Source: JAEXOD01 sp963663265
Lineage (GTDB): Bacteria; Bacteroidota; Ignavibacteria; Ignavibacteriales; Melioribacteraceae
Length of the DNA stretch: 64,000 bases
Direction of reading: 5' to 3'
Assembly (NCBI GenBank): GCA_963663265.2
Contig: CAXXXM010000001.1
Location: forward strand, 620,001-684,000
Below, piece after piece: positions 1-10,633 of this stretch. A program made the position numbers and the translations under genes. The stretch's first letter is position 1, and every line of letters starts with the position of its first letter. The notes below the pieces were generated by a model that was not told the origin of the DNA, searched no databases, and saw nothing but the letters and a program-made list of their open reading frames with translations.

Positions 1-671
1 ACTTAAATCTTAGTTTATGCAATATTTTATAATAACTTATCGAAAAAATGTGAATTGTTGCTGTGTTGTGTTAATTTTTGCTACCAATAGAGCAGTACTG
101 CTGGAATCGAGATGTTACAATATTCGAGAACATTGTCTGAACGGGGATTATTGGGATTAAAATGATTTAGTAGGAGTAAAGATTAAACATTTCAGAATTT
201 AACACATATTAAGTTTTTTAAGCCTGAGGATGAGTTAGCTAAACAAACCAAATATCAATGCATTCATGTGCGACTTCATCTGAAGTCGTGGAGATTATTG
301 TATTGTTATGTTACCGACATTTGAATACTCAGCAATCAAAAAAAGTAATGAGTGACGATGTGACAAGTGACGAAATATTCACAAAAGATTAATCCCAAAA
401 TCTATTAAATCCCATGAATTCTCTTTCAGACAATTATCGCCACCAGTCTCTGTTATAAAGTTTTGATTTATTTCTCCAGAGGAGAAAACTGGATGTAACC
501 TGACGTGTTTTTTACGTCGGGGAAGGTGCACACCCCACCGACCATGCGAATCCAGCGGATTCGCTCTGGGGATAAAACGATATATATAATGTTAGCAACG
601 TTACAAATAAAGACCAGCCCACTCACTCTGGAGTGGGGATTGTATGGTTGCACGTTTTTTTCTACCAATAG

Positions 672-988
672 AGCCGAGGCTGTATCAAAAGTATGTGGAA
701 AGTTAATTATGAAGTCTATAAAGAATAATGCGATTTGTTAACATTGCTCACGTTTGCATGTTGACGAACTCATCCCCCAGCCCCTTCTCTTAAAAAGAGA
801 AGGGGAATGTAAAGAGCGTATTGCCTTGATATATAATGCAATATCATCATGTAATGGCTATTAATGTGCTTGCATACGAATTATTGAAATTATATATATC
901 CCCTCTTTAGCTGACAAGGAAGAAGAATAAAAAGGGGTGTGTGCTAAATTAAAAGCAATAATAAAAGACTTTTGATACAGCCTCGGCT
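672..988. mobile_element. MITE-like non-autonomous element with 21-bp terminal inverted repeats
   Basis: The two ends are perfect inverted repeats: the left end at 672-692 begins AGCCGAGGCTGTATCAAAAG and the right end at 968-988 is its reverse complement. The 317-bp interior has no transposase. It contains a strong CCCCTTCTCTT-AAA-AAGAGAAGGGG hairpin at 781-805. Ends of the GGCTGTNTCAAAA kind are common in bacterial insertion sequences, so this is probably a deletion derivative or MITE moved in trans. The element sits inside a copy of the dispersed repeat, at its 'ccaatagagcc' hairpin. No clear target-site duplication is visible. Confidence 0.6.
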
Positions 989-1291
989 TTTAAATCCAAT
1001 CACAAGTCCCGGGTTTTCAACCGGGCACCGGTGACATTTTTATAGCATACACAGAAAACAAACATACAAGAACCGGGCACCGGTGACATAATGTGGGCAA
1101 ATTTATGCAACAAAATTTGTAATTAGATATTACCGAAACAGTAGGCACTCCTTCTTTTGTTTGAAAAGAATGCGGTGTACTCAATGGGGTTTATTGAGTT
1201 GAGGGATGAGTTTGCTAAACAATTACCCAAAACATGTCGCTGGCTCCGCCAGCTTTTATTGCTTTTTTATTTTGTGGTACTATTAATATTC

Positions 1292-2693
1292 CGACCCGCC
1301 GGGTCTTATGTTTAATCATTAATCTTTTTTCGCTTTATTTAATATATTGAAAAATAAAAATGCGTAAAAAACAAAATCTCTCATTTCTTCATCTAACCAG
1401 ACCCGTTAGGGTTGGAACATTAATAGTAATATAAGCCTCCCACCACAAAAAAGCTCCGTTAGGTGCGACACAATTGACGAGAGACAAGGAAAAAATGATA
1501 AGAAGTGAATAAAATGAATTGTTGTTAGTACATCTTTTTACGAGGCTTTTGTCACGCGTTACGCTTCACTTTTTTTATCTTTAATCCCATAAATCTGTTT
1601 AATCCCTCAAAATCCCCGTTCAGACAATATTAAACAATTTCGACCCACTCACTCTGGAGTGGGGATTGTATGTTTGCACGTTTTTTTATACCAATAGAGC
1701 CATTCCTGCCGGAATGGCTTTTTGCACCAATTACCATCCACCAATCATGTGTTGCAAGAAGGTGTCGCCCACTCTGGGGCTTGATGTTTTGTTTGTGCCG
1801 GGTTTCTATTGATGTTTCGACCCGCCGGGTCTTATGTTTAATCATTAATCTTGTTTCGCTTTATTTAATATATTGAAAAATAAAATGCGTAAAAAAAACA
1901 AAATCTCTCATTTCTTCATCTAACCAGACCCGTTAGGGTTGAAACATTAATAGTAATACAAGCCTCCCACCACAAAAAAGCTCCGTTAGGTGCGACACAA
2001 TTGACGAGAGACAAGGAAAAAATGATAAGAAGTGAATAAAATGAATTGTTGTTAGTACATCTTTTTACGAGGCTTTTGTCACGCGTTACGCTTCACTTTT
2101 TTTATCTTTAATCCCATAAATCTGTTTAATCCCTCAAAATCCCCGTTCAGACAATGTTAAACAATTTCGACCCACTCACTCTGGAGTGGGGAATATATGG
2201 GTGTGTGGTTTTTCTACCAATAGAGCCAATCCAGCCGGAATGGCTTTTTGCACCAATTACCATCCACCAATCATGTGTTGCAAGAAGGTGTCGCCCACTC
2301 TGGGGCTTGATGTTTTGTTTGTGCCGGGTTTCTATTGATGTTTCGACCCGCCGGGTCTTATGTTTAATCATTAATCTTTTTTCGCTTTATTTAATATATT
2401 GAAAAATAAAAATGCGTAAAAAAAACAAAATCTCTCATTTCTTCATCTAACCAGACCCGTTAGGGTTGAAACATTAATAGTAATACAAGCCTCCCACCAC
2501 AAAAAAGCTCCGTTAGGTGCGACACAATTGACGAGAGACAAGGAAAAAATGATAAGAAGTGAATAAAATGAATTGCTGTTAGTACATCTTTTTACGAGGC
2601 TTTTGTCACATGTCACGCGTTACGCGTCACTTTTTTTTATCTTTAATCCCATAAATCTGTTTAATCCCTCAAAATCCCCGTTCAGACAATATT
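1292..2693. repeat. 526-bp tandem repeat, about 2.7 copies
   Basis: The CGACCCGCCGGGTC dyad occurs at 1292, 1818 and 2344, exactly 526 bp apart, and the sequence after each is almost identical. The third unit stops after about 350 bp at 'ttcagacaatatt'. Each unit contains the GAGTGGG hairpin module, a GCCATTCC/GGAATGGC hairpin and a block reading 'gaggcttttgtcacgcgtt'. Small differences are scattered substitutions and single-base indels, which points to recent duplication. Confidence 0.85.
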
Positions 2694-2731
2694 ATTTATC
2701 CCAAGCTAAAAAATAAGCATTTAAAATAAAA

Positions 2732-2762
2732 AAACCGCTTAAAGATTTTCCTTAAGCGGTTT
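2732..2762 (-). terminator. rho-independent terminator of the LamG gene
   Basis: An 11-bp perfect stem AAACCGCTTAA / TTAAGCGGTTT with a 9-nt loop. On the minus strand it is followed by a run of seven T residues. It lies about 50 bp past the stop codon of the minus-strand gene that ends at 2811. Confidence 0.85.
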
Positions 2763-2810
2763 ACAAAAATTTAATCTTAAACCTTTATAATTCAACCTTA
2801 TTAATCAGGT

Positions 2811-5474
2811 TTATTTCATAAAATTCATCTTTCTAACTTGGGTAAAGTTATCAGTTTGTAATCTATAAATATAAACACCACTTGATAATGAAGAAGGGTT
2901 CCATTCTTTTTGGTATGTTCCGGCGTTTAATGTTTCATTTACCAAAGTTGTTATTTCTTTTCCTAATATGTCGTATATTTTTAGAGTAACAAATTGTTTT
3001 TTGGGTAAATCAAATTTAATTGTTGTATTTGGATTAAATGGATTTGGATAATTTTGGTATAATTCAAAATTAGTTGGAATTTGTGTACTGTTAACTTCAA
3101 CAACATCAGAATAAACAAATTTACCATCGTTATCTATCTGTTTTAATCTGTAAGAGAGTTTTTCATTTGATAAATAATTATCGGTAAATGAATATGATTT
3201 AATAGAGTTACTGTTACCATTACCTGCAACAAATCCAATAGTTTCAAAATTATTGTTTGCAATAGCTCTTTGAATCTCAAAACCGTAGTTATTTATTTCA
3301 GTTGCTGTTTGCCATTCTAACAATATACCTTCTTTAATAGATGATGCAGTAAGAGATGAGAGTTCAACTGGAAGAGGGGAGCCTTCGTCAGCAGCAGTTA
3401 AGCGTGTCCCACTGATAAGTGAGTTAGCTGTAATTAAGTTATTTGTTACATCCCTTGCATCAGAAATCTTTGTCCAATTTGAACCAAAGTTGGTTGAGCT
3501 ATATAAGCTTAGGCTGCTCTCAGCATTGGTTAACTCGTTTTCTTCATAACTAAATGCTATATCTCCACTAAACGATCCATCAAAAGTAATATCATAGTAT
3601 CTACTAATAGGATTAGATAATCCACCATTATTTTGAGTAGTAAACCCTCTTGTAATTGTCGTGTTACCTAAACTTGACGAGGAATTAATCTGCAATCCTA
3701 AACCAGCAATATTAGTTAATGAACTTTGGGTTCCTAATGAACGAGTAGTTGAAATAGTACCTGTTGAGGCGGTTAAGTTATTACTTCCTTCGCTTAAATA
3801 ACCTGAGCTGCCTAATGTTATTGAATTAGCTCCAATGTTAAGATTCTTTTGTAACAGCAAGTTTCCATTAACTGTAAAACCACTACTAATAGTTGGAGTT
3901 GCAGATGAGGAAAAGAGTATATTATTAACGGTTGGAGTACCACTTATTGTTAATTCATTTCCGAGTGCCCATTTATATAAACCAACATTATCTGATGAAC
4001 TTGGAATACCATTACTCCAGTTTGCAGCAGTACCCCATTCTTGGCTATCACCACCAATCCAAGTATTAAAAGCTGAAGAGGACACCCAATCGGCCGAGGC
4101 TTCCATATTTGTTAAAGTACCATTTCTACCATTACCCGTAATATCATACAAAGTTGTTCCATCACTTTCATCGAATCTATAATAAGCAAATAAATCGGTT
4201 TCGTTTCCTTCTAAATTTCTAAACATCATTTCATGTATTTCCGAATCTGTAAGTGATTTGCTCCAAAATGAAAATTCATCAAGTTTGCCTCCCTTAAAGT
4301 AATTACCCCCATTATAGTAACCAATATAACCACTATTTGTATTTGACGGCATAGAAGAAGGGACGGTACCTGTAAAATTTAAAATTTGTTGAATGCCGTC
4401 AATATATATTTTTAGCTTCTCTTCATTTGTGCTCTTTGTGCCATCATACACTATTGCATAATGCTGCCATACACCTATTTTAATGATATTGTTATTTGTA
4501 GAAGCATCACTATAATTGGCCTCTCCACTAGCAATAGATAAAAGTAGATTATATTTTGATGCACCGGGCAATTGATGTAATATTACTCTTTCATAACCTG
4601 CATTACTACTACTATAAGAAGAAAAAATAGTACCCCAATTCATTTCAGGGTCGAGCGTTGAACAGTAAACCCAACCGCAAAAGCTAAAATGTTGTAAGCC
4701 ATGAAAAACGTCATTAAAACTTTGAGGCATTAAAATATTATCATTACTTCCATCAAAATCCAAGCAATTTTTACTCCCTGCAAAGCAGCCTGAAGTTACC
4801 CAATTTGGAGTCCCATAAATTGTGGCGTTAGTTCCTCCGCTTTTATTATTAGTTAATGACGAACCACTTCCGTCACTCATTTTATAATATAATACTAAAT
4901 TATCTTCGTTACCCATTAATTCTTTATACATATTTGTTTTAATTTCAGATTCAGTTCGCACATCATCCCAAATCCTAACTTCATCAATGGTCCCGTTAAA
5001 AAAAGCACTATTAGTAGCATGCTTAGCAATTGTTATTTGATCTTGATTATACTCAATAGATCCAATCGGAATGATCTTTGAAGTGATTAGTTTCCCGTTT
5101 TTGTAAGCTTTCATTTCACGCCCGTTAAAAGTCCCTACTAAGTGATACCAAACTCCAGCTTCTAATGTGCCAAAACTTGCCGGATACCAAGTTTCATCTT
5201 GAGATAATGCAAAAGCCCCTCGATAATAATCACTCGCATGATCCCAATTAATTTGAAAATTTCCATTTTTATGTATAACCCCTATATCATTAGTATTTGT
5301 TGGAGCATTTGTTCCTTTAACCCAACACTCAATAGTAAAATCATCTAAACTGGACGTATAGCCGGTGCCAACATAATCTTCAGTCCCATCAAAATATAAA
5401 GCATTTCCTCCAATTTGTGCCATTAATTGAGAGCTGACAAATAAAAACATAACCAAAGTAAAAAGTCTTTTCAT
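2811..5474 (-). CDS. exported LamG-domain protein with type IX sorting domain
   Basis: An 887-residue secreted protein. Residues 1-20 are a signal peptide ending in LMAQ. Two concanavalin-like LamG/jellyroll domains follow at roughly 22-200 and 235-425; each has the 'LxFDGxxDxV' opening and the 'DEVRIWDDVRTESEI' or 'DEFSFWSKSLTDSEI' closing motif. A repetitive beta-rich stretch comes next, then an FN3-like segment at about 697-790. A type IX secretion sorting domain starts near 803 with 'YQNYPNPFNP' and ends 'SGVYIYRLQTDNF..VRKMNFMK'. LamG domains usually bind carbohydrate or protein ligands; the ligand here is unknown. The start has a good SD (GAGGAAATC-ATG). It is monocistronic, with its own terminator, and divergent from the next gene. 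Confidence 0.85.
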   Translation of the reverse strand: MKRLFTLVMFLFVSSQLMAQIGGNALYFDGTEDYVGTGYTSSLDDFTIECWVKGTNAPTNTNDIGVIHKNGNFQINWDHASDYYRGAFALSQDETWYPASFGTLEAGVWYHLVGTFNGREMKAYKNGKLITSKIIPIGSIEYNQDQITIAKHATNSAFFNGTIDEVRIWDDVRTESEIKTNMYKELMGNEDNLVLYYKMSDGSGSSLTNNKSGGTNATIYGTPNWVTSGCFAGSKNCLDFDGSNDNILMPQSFNDVFHGLQHFSFCGWVYCSTLDPEMNWGTIFSSYSSSNAGYERVILHQLPGASKYNLLLSIASGEANYSDASTNNNIIKIGVWQHYAIVYDGTKSTNEEKLKIYIDGIQQILNFTGTVPSSMPSNTNSGYIGYYNGGNYFKGGKLDEFSFWSKSLTDSEIHEMMFRNLEGNETDLFAYYRFDESDGTTLYDITGNGRNGTLTNMEASADWVSSSAFNTWIGGDSQEWGTAANWSNGIPSSSDNVGLYKWALGNELTISGTPTVNNILFSSSATPTISSGFTVNGNLLLQKNLNIGANSITLGSSGYLSEGSNNLTASTGTISTTRSLGTQSSLTNIAGLGLQINSSSSLGNTTITRGFTTQNNGGLSNPISRYYDITFDGSFSGDIAFSYEENELTNAESSLSLYSSTNFGSNWTKISDARDVTNNLITANSLISGTRLTAADEGSPLPVELSSLTASSIKEGILLEWQTATEINNYGFEIQRAIANNNFETIGFVAGNGNSNSIKSYSFTDNYLSNEKLSYRLKQIDNDGKFVYSDVVEVNSTQIPTNFELYQNYPNPFNPNTTIKFDLPKKQFVTLKIYDILGKEITTLVNETLNAGTYQKEWNPSSLSSGVYIYRLQTDNFTQVRKMNFMK

Positions 5475-5683
5475 GATTTCCTCAAAATTTAAAATAAGTC
5501 ACATCTATTATCGAAGAAAATTCCAAATTATTTAATGAAATATTGGGAGAAATATTCATTATTGCCGAATTATTAAAGAGGTTAAATCCTTTATATCAAA
5601 TGCTTTAAATCACAATTTGCAAAATAATAGTTGCATAATTAATTAAATAGTAATAAATTAAGTATATAACAATGGAGGAATAA

Positions 5684-7504
5684 ATGAAGAATTTATTTAT
5701 GTTTTTGTGCATTATAGTAACACTAAATCTTTTTGCTCAGGATAATATAATTATTAAGAGTATGAAAGGTTTTGAATCGAATGATGGCTTCTCGCAATTA
5801 ATTTATGAAACTGAAAGTGGAAACGGATGGGGGATTACTTCACCCACTAATTTAAACTATTACCACTATGATACATTTAGAAATACTGATACAGTAATAT
5901 TTAAAGCAACTGCAGTTTTTCCTTTATATGAAATGGTTAGCTCCTACGATTTTTATAATGCCAATCCAAACGATTATATATATTCTATTAATGGTACTAA
6001 CCCCGAATTATACGGAAAAGTTTTTAGAAGTGGAATTAATACTCCGGTTCATCAAGATATGATAGTTGAACAAGTTTGGTTTGATAAAACAAATAGTGAT
6101 ATATGCTTTTTGAATAATAGTGGATTTATATTAATTAGTACAGATAGAGGTATAAGCTGGGATATTAATAATCCTAATTTTAGAATAGAGCTTGGTATGC
6201 GAGCTGTGCAGGCAAATCCTTATAGACCCAACGAAATTTATGGTTTAACATTTAATTCTGCTAATTTATGTAAATCAATTGATACGGGCAAAACGTGCAA
6301 TCAAGTTACAACAAGTAATAATTTTGAAGATTTTACAAAATTTGTATTCTTAAAAGATAGTATGCATATATATGCCATTTGTAGAAATAAGCTGTTTTTA
6401 TCTGGCGAAAATGGAGAAAGCGGAACGTGGGACTTAGTAAAAACATTTGATGATTTGGTTACTATTTCAGTAGACGAAAAAATCCCAGGTTTAATTTATG
6501 CAGCAGCCGGAACCAAGTTGTATAAAAGCACAAGTTATGGTGCAGCATTTACTGAAGTAAAAACTTTTGATAAGTTAATAAAAGGAATTTATAAAAAACC
6601 GTTAATGAACTGTATATATGTTGCTTTTGCTCACCAAATTATTAAAATTGAAAATAATACTGAATCAAATGTATTAAGAAAATCGATTGAAGATTATTTC
6701 AATTTTATGCCGTTAGCTGTTGGCAACAGATGGGTATATAACTCGTGTGGATATTACATGGATTATAATAGTATTTATCCAATAGGTATTAGTTATAATG
6801 ATGTTGTTGACCTTTCAATTATTGGAACAGAAACCATTGATAATAAAACTTATTATAAGTATTCTGATAACAGTTATATTAGAATTGATAAGAATACAGG
6901 TGTTGTTTATAAAAAGTTTGATCATAATAGTAATGAAGAATTATGGATTGATTTAACTGCTGAAAATGGTGACAATGCTCCAGTTCCTCATGGCATGATA
7001 AAGACTATTTTTTTAAGAGATACTCTTATTAATAATATTAAACATAAAATTAAAGACTATAACTATTATTCCCTTTCTGTTCAGAACGAAACGTTAATAT
7101 ATGGGATTGGTTTAGATTCCCTTTACTCAAGTTGGGATTTTGGGGAAGAACGTAGATCTTTGCGAGGTTGCCTTATAAATGGGGTAGTTTACGGTGATAC
7201 TACTTTTGTTGGAGTTGAAAAAGAAGAAGTTCAAGTAAACAAATATACATTAGAACAGAACTATCCAAATCCTTTTAATCCTTCAACAATAATTAAATAT
7301 TCTATTAAGAATGCCGGGTTAGTAACGCTAAAAGTGTTTGATTTGTTAGGCAGAGAAGTAGTTACTTTAGTTAATGAAGAGAAACCGATGGGTGAATATT
7401 CAGTTAATTTTAATACAAATAAAAATTTAAGTAGTGGAGTTTATTTTTATACATTGCAGGCGGGGCAATATAAAGAAACTAAAAAAATGATTCTCTTGAG
7501 ATAA
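5684..7504 (+). CDS. exported beta-propeller-like protein with type IX sorting domain (paralogue 1)
   Basis: A 606-residue protein. The signal peptide is residues 1-19 (ends NLFAQ). The middle has Asp-box/BNR-like turns such as 'ILISTDRGISWD', 'LCKSIDTGKTC' and 'LYKSTSYGAAF', which suggest a seven-bladed propeller of the sortilin or YCF48 kind. A domain with 'YFNFMPLAVGNRWVY' follows near 345-360, of the sort common in Ignavibacteria exported proteins. The C-terminal sorting domain begins near 523 (EQNYPNPFNPS). The SD GGAGGA is well placed before the ATG. It is 27 bp upstream of a homologue and probably cotranscribed with it. The function is unknown; a role outside the cell is inferred. Confidence 0.8.
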   Translation: MKNLFMFLCIIVTLNLFAQDNIIIKSMKGFESNDGFSQLIYETESGNGWGITSPTNLNYYHYDTFRNTDTVIFKATAVFPLYEMVSSYDFYNANPNDYIYSINGTNPELYGKVFRSGINTPVHQDMIVEQVWFDKTNSDICFLNNSGFILISTDRGISWDINNPNFRIELGMRAVQANPYRPNEIYGLTFNSANLCKSIDTGKTCNQVTTSNNFEDFTKFVFLKDSMHIYAICRNKLFLSGENGESGTWDLVKTFDDLVTISVDEKIPGLIYAAAGTKLYKSTSYGAAFTEVKTFDKLIKGIYKKPLMNCIYVAFAHQIIKIENNTESNVLRKSIEDYFNFMPLAVGNRWVYNSCGYYMDYNSIYPIGISYNDVVDLSIIGTETIDNKTYYKYSDNSYIRIDKNTGVVYKKFDHNSNEELWIDLTAENGDNAPVPHGMIKTIFLRDTLINNIKHKIKDYNYYSLSVQNETLIYGIGLDSLYSSWDFGEERRSLRGCLINGVVYGDTTFVGVEKEEVQVNKYTLEQNYPNPFNPSTIIKYSIKNAGLVTLKVFDLLGREVVTLVNEEKPMGEYSVNFNTNKNLSSGVYFYTLQAGQYKETKKMILLR

Positions 7505-7531
7505 GAAAATCTAAAAAATAGGAGGTAGTTA

Positions 7532-9343
7532 ATGAAATATTATTTTTTACTGCTATTTATTGTTTGTAATGGTTTAATTTTTGCCCAAGCTGATACAACA
7601 ATAACGTCTCTTTCAGGGTTTGAATCGGCTGATGGAGTTACTCAATTAATTTACAGAACTTATTGCGATAATGAATTTAATGCAGCAAAAGAAACAAGAC
7701 ACGATTACAGGCATTTTAACACTTCAACAAAATCTGATTCAATAATTTTTCCAAGTTATACTGATTATTCATTCGACTTATACGCAAGGTTTGTGACTGG
7801 TTTTTCCTTTTTTAACAACAATCCAAAGAAGTACATCATTTCTTACTCAACTGCTTTGGGAGATGCAGGAGGCGAAATTATCAGATACGATAGATCGTAT
7901 CCGGTTTATCAGAATAGTTGGGGCATTGAAAGTATATTTATGGATAATAATGATACAAATAAAGTATTTGCAGATGTTGGGGGAGGGCTTATTACAAGTA
8001 TTGATGGTGGATATACTTGGAATACTCCGGGTTATGCAACCATTTTCAAATGGATATGCTCTTGTCCGGAAAACGTTGGGTATATGTATGTTGTACGCGG
8101 TTTGCAATTATTAAAATCGTTGGATACGGGTAAAACTACAAATGCTGTTTCGTTAGACAATTGGACTTATGATGCCAAAATAACTTTTGATAAAGATACT
8201 TCAATCATATATGCATTAAACAATAAAAAGTTTTATGCTTCTATTCATAACGGTGATGCTAATACTTGGGAAGTTAAGAAAGTATGTGAGGGATTAACTA
8301 ATTTTTGCGTTGATACTGAAGTTAGTGGTTTAATCTATTTATCCGATGCTAACAAACTTTACAAAAGTACAGATGCCGGAGCAAACTTTGAATTAGTAAA
8401 AGAATATGAAAATATTATTGTTGGACTGTATAAAAAACCTAATACTGAAACGTTGTATGTGGCATTTAAAGAAAGGGTTATTAAATGCTCCGGTATTAAT
8501 GAAGAACTGATAATAGAAAAAACTACTAAAGACTGTTTTGTTTACCTACCTTATAGAGTTGGTAACTTTTGGGTATATCATAAAACAGGTTATTATATGG
8601 ATTATTCGCATAACATAATTCCAACTAAGGTGTTTATTGATGAAAAATACAGGTTGGAAGTGATTGATTACAAAAAAATGGGAGCATACTATTATTATAT
8701 CTTTTCTGATAGCTCTTATGTTAGGTTTGAAAATTCAACAAAAAGAGTTTACAAAAAACATAAATATAATGGATACGAAACTGAAGTTTTAGATTTAAGT
8801 TTAACACCTGATAATTTAGGGAGCAATTATTATTATACAGGGGTTTCTTTACGTGACACTACTATTTTTGGTAGAATTAATACAATAAAAACATATAGAT
8901 ATAATTCATTAGATGTTTATGAACAATCATTTTTACAGCAATATGGAATGATTGAAGAAAAAGCGGAATGGGATGAAGGAGAATCAATTACAAAGTTAAT
9001 TGGTGGAAACGTTAACTGGCGTATCTTTGGGGATACAACTTTAGTATCAGTAGCTGATGAAAATGTTGGAATTGTTGGAGATTTTAGATTATACCAAAAC
9101 TATCCAAATCCGTTTAATCCTTCAACAATAATTAAATATTCAATTAAAGATGCCGGATTAGTAACGCTAAAAGTGTTTGATTTGTTAGGCAGAGAAGTAG
9201 TTACTTTAGTTAATGAAGAGAAACCAATGGGTGAATATTCCGTTAATTTTAATACAAATAAAAATTTAAGTAGTGGAGTTTATTTTTATACATTAAAGTG
9301 CGGTAAATATACTCAAACAAAGAAAATGTTGCTGGTTAGGTAA
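7532..9343 (+). CDS. exported beta-propeller-like protein with type IX sorting domain (paralogue 2)
   Basis: A 603-residue paralogue of the preceding gene with the same plan: signal peptide (ends LIFAQ, residues 1-19), an 'SGFESADGVTQLIY' opening that matches 'KGFESNDGFSQLIY' of its neighbour, Asp-box turns ('LITSIDGGYTW', 'LLKSLDTGKTTN', 'LYKSTDAGANFE'), a 'VYLPYRVGNFWVYH' segment and a sorting domain from about 520. The body is clearly diverged from paralogue 1, but the last 85 residues are almost the same in protein and DNA. The SD AGGAGG is strong. A terminator lies about 80 bp downstream, so the two genes form one operon. Confidence 0.8.
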   Translation: MKYYFLLLFIVCNGLIFAQADTTITSLSGFESADGVTQLIYRTYCDNEFNAAKETRHDYRHFNTSTKSDSIIFPSYTDYSFDLYARFVTGFSFFNNNPKKYIISYSTALGDAGGEIIRYDRSYPVYQNSWGIESIFMDNNDTNKVFADVGGGLITSIDGGYTWNTPGYATIFKWICSCPENVGYMYVVRGLQLLKSLDTGKTTNAVSLDNWTYDAKITFDKDTSIIYALNNKKFYASIHNGDANTWEVKKVCEGLTNFCVDTEVSGLIYLSDANKLYKSTDAGANFELVKEYENIIVGLYKKPNTETLYVAFKERVIKCSGINEELIIEKTTKDCFVYLPYRVGNFWVYHKTGYYMDYSHNIIPTKVFIDEKYRLEVIDYKKMGAYYYYIFSDSSYVRFENSTKRVYKKHKYNGYETEVLDLSLTPDNLGSNYYYTGVSLRDTTIFGRINTIKTYRYNSLDVYEQSFLQQYGMIEEKAEWDEGESITKLIGGNVNWRIFGDTTLVSVADENVGIVGDFRLYQNYPNPFNPSTIIKYSIKDAGLVTLKVFDLLGREVVTLVNEEKPMGEYSVNFNTNKNLSSGVYFYTLKCGKYTQTKKMLLVR

Positions 9344-9420
9344 ATGTTGTAATGTTTCTTTTAACTAATTTTGATAATATGTTATAAAATAAGTAGTTAG
9401 ATTAGAAAATTGCTAAGTAA

Positions 9421-9450
9421 AAAGCCGATATTTGAATATCGGCTTTTTAT
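9421..9450 (+). terminator. rho-independent terminator after the paralogue pair
   Basis: A 12-bp perfect stem AAAGCCGATATT / AATATCGGCTTT with a 2-nt spacer (in practice a tetraloop with one pair open), at 9421-9446, followed by a T-run. It is 77 bp past the stop codon at 9343. Confidence 0.85.
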
Positions 9451-10620
9451 GTTTAAATATAATTAACGGTTAGGTGAATTAAATAATAATTGAAAATAAG
9501 TAAATCAATTAAGTTGTTGTTAAATAATAAGTATATGGAGTGAGATGTTTGCGGACTTTAGTATGTCGAAAATGTAATTGTTGTTAAATAATACGTTAAG
9601 CGAAGTAAATAAATTATTGTATAATAAGAATGCATATATGAAATAAAAATAATATGTTACAGGGATTAGATAAATTTATTGTGAAGTGAATTTGAGGGAA
9701 TTAATGGGAAAAGTGCGACTTCTCTGAAGTCGAGGGGATTATTTTAGCTTGAGTGGTTACCGACATGTGATTGCTCCGCAATCAAAATAAAAGTAACGAG
9801 TGACGATGTGACAAGTGACGAAAAGCAGAGACTTGAGACTGGAGACTTGAAACTGGGCAAAATAAACATATAACATGTTATTATTTTTTAACCAGGAGCC
9901 GGTGACATAAAAAAGTAACGAGTGACGATGTGACAAGTGACGAAAAGCAGAGACTTGAGACTGGAGACTTGAAACTGGGCAAAATAAACATATAACATGT
10001 TATTATTTTTTAACCAGGAGCCGGTGACATAAAAAAGTAACGAGTGACGATGTGACAAGTAACGAAAAGCAGAGACTTGAGACTGGAGACTTGAAACTGG
10101 GCAAAATAAACATATAACATGTTTTTATGTTTTAACCAGGAGCCGGTGACATAAAAAAGTAACGAGTGACGCAAAATTTGCAAAAGATTAATCCCAAAAA
10201 TCCCAGTTCAGACAAAATAGACCTGTTTAGGAATGGCGTTTTTTTACAACCAGCTTCGCTTTTAACGTACGATGGGTAAACAAAAAATGCAACCATTTTA
10301 GTAAATACGTGTCATTATAACAGTCGTTACTCCTTCTTTTTCAAGAGAAGGTGGTGTACTCAATGGGGTTTATTGAGTCGAGGGATGCGTTTGCTAAACA
10401 ACCACCAAAACCGTGTCGCCCACGCTTGGACTTGATATTTTGTGTTTTTGAATAATAGATAAATTTTAATTAATGCACTTAACCGGAGCATACTTGAATA
10501 TTTAAATGGGAGCACATTAAAAAATAAATGCAGAAAAAATACTTAAAATTTATCAACAAATTCACCATTCACAATTAACCATTTACAATTATTCCGTGCT
10601 CCGTTAATTTTGTATACAAC
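9451..10620. repeat. gene-free mosaic repeat region B
   Basis: No gene was found. It carries the same module families as regions A and C: a CGACTTC/GAAGTCG hairpin near 9715, 'AGCCGGTGACATAA' blocks, the 'gtgtactcaatggggttt' module near 10355 and a 'gtcgcccacgcttgg' block near 10415. The last 150 bp before the carbonic anhydrase gene are plain AT-rich sequence. Confidence 0.7.
9793..10172. repeat. 122-bp tandem repeat, about 3.1 copies
   Basis: The string 'gtaacgagtgacg' starts at 9793, 9915, 10037 and 10159, exactly 122 bp apart. Each full unit runs through 'agacttgagactggagact' and ends in 'aaccaggagccggtgacat'. Units differ by only one to three bases. The fourth unit breaks off after about 14 bases. 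There are no spacers, so it is not a CRISPR array. Confidence 0.9.
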
Positions 10621-10633
10621 AAAACTTTATAAA

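Larger units (their letters stand above)
1..2700. repeat. gene-free mosaic repeat region A
   Basis: No convincing gene was found. The region is built from short modules that recur at 9.4-10.6 kb and 19.0-20.8 kb: a CCCACTC-ACTCTG-GAGTGGG hairpin (near 615, 1640, 2171), an ACCAATAGAGCC module followed by a second hairpin, a CGACCCGCCGGGTC dyad, a 'CCGGGCACCGGTGACAT' module (near 1020 and 1074), and a 'ggcggtgtactcaatggggt' type module (1141-1230). A CGACTTCA-TC-TGAAGTCG hairpin at 271-288 has a relative near 9715. The short reading frames here repeat with the DNA units, show no protein-like conservation and lack ribosome sites, so I treat them as non-coding. Confidence 0.75.

Noticed and set aside
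1630..2402. Short overlapping open frames on both strands in region A
   Set aside because: They are copies of one another that follow the 526-bp DNA repeat, lack ribosome sites and show no protein family.
9793..10172. CRISPR or phage attachment array
   Set aside because: Units are 122 bp, contiguous and nearly identical, with no spacers and no integrase.
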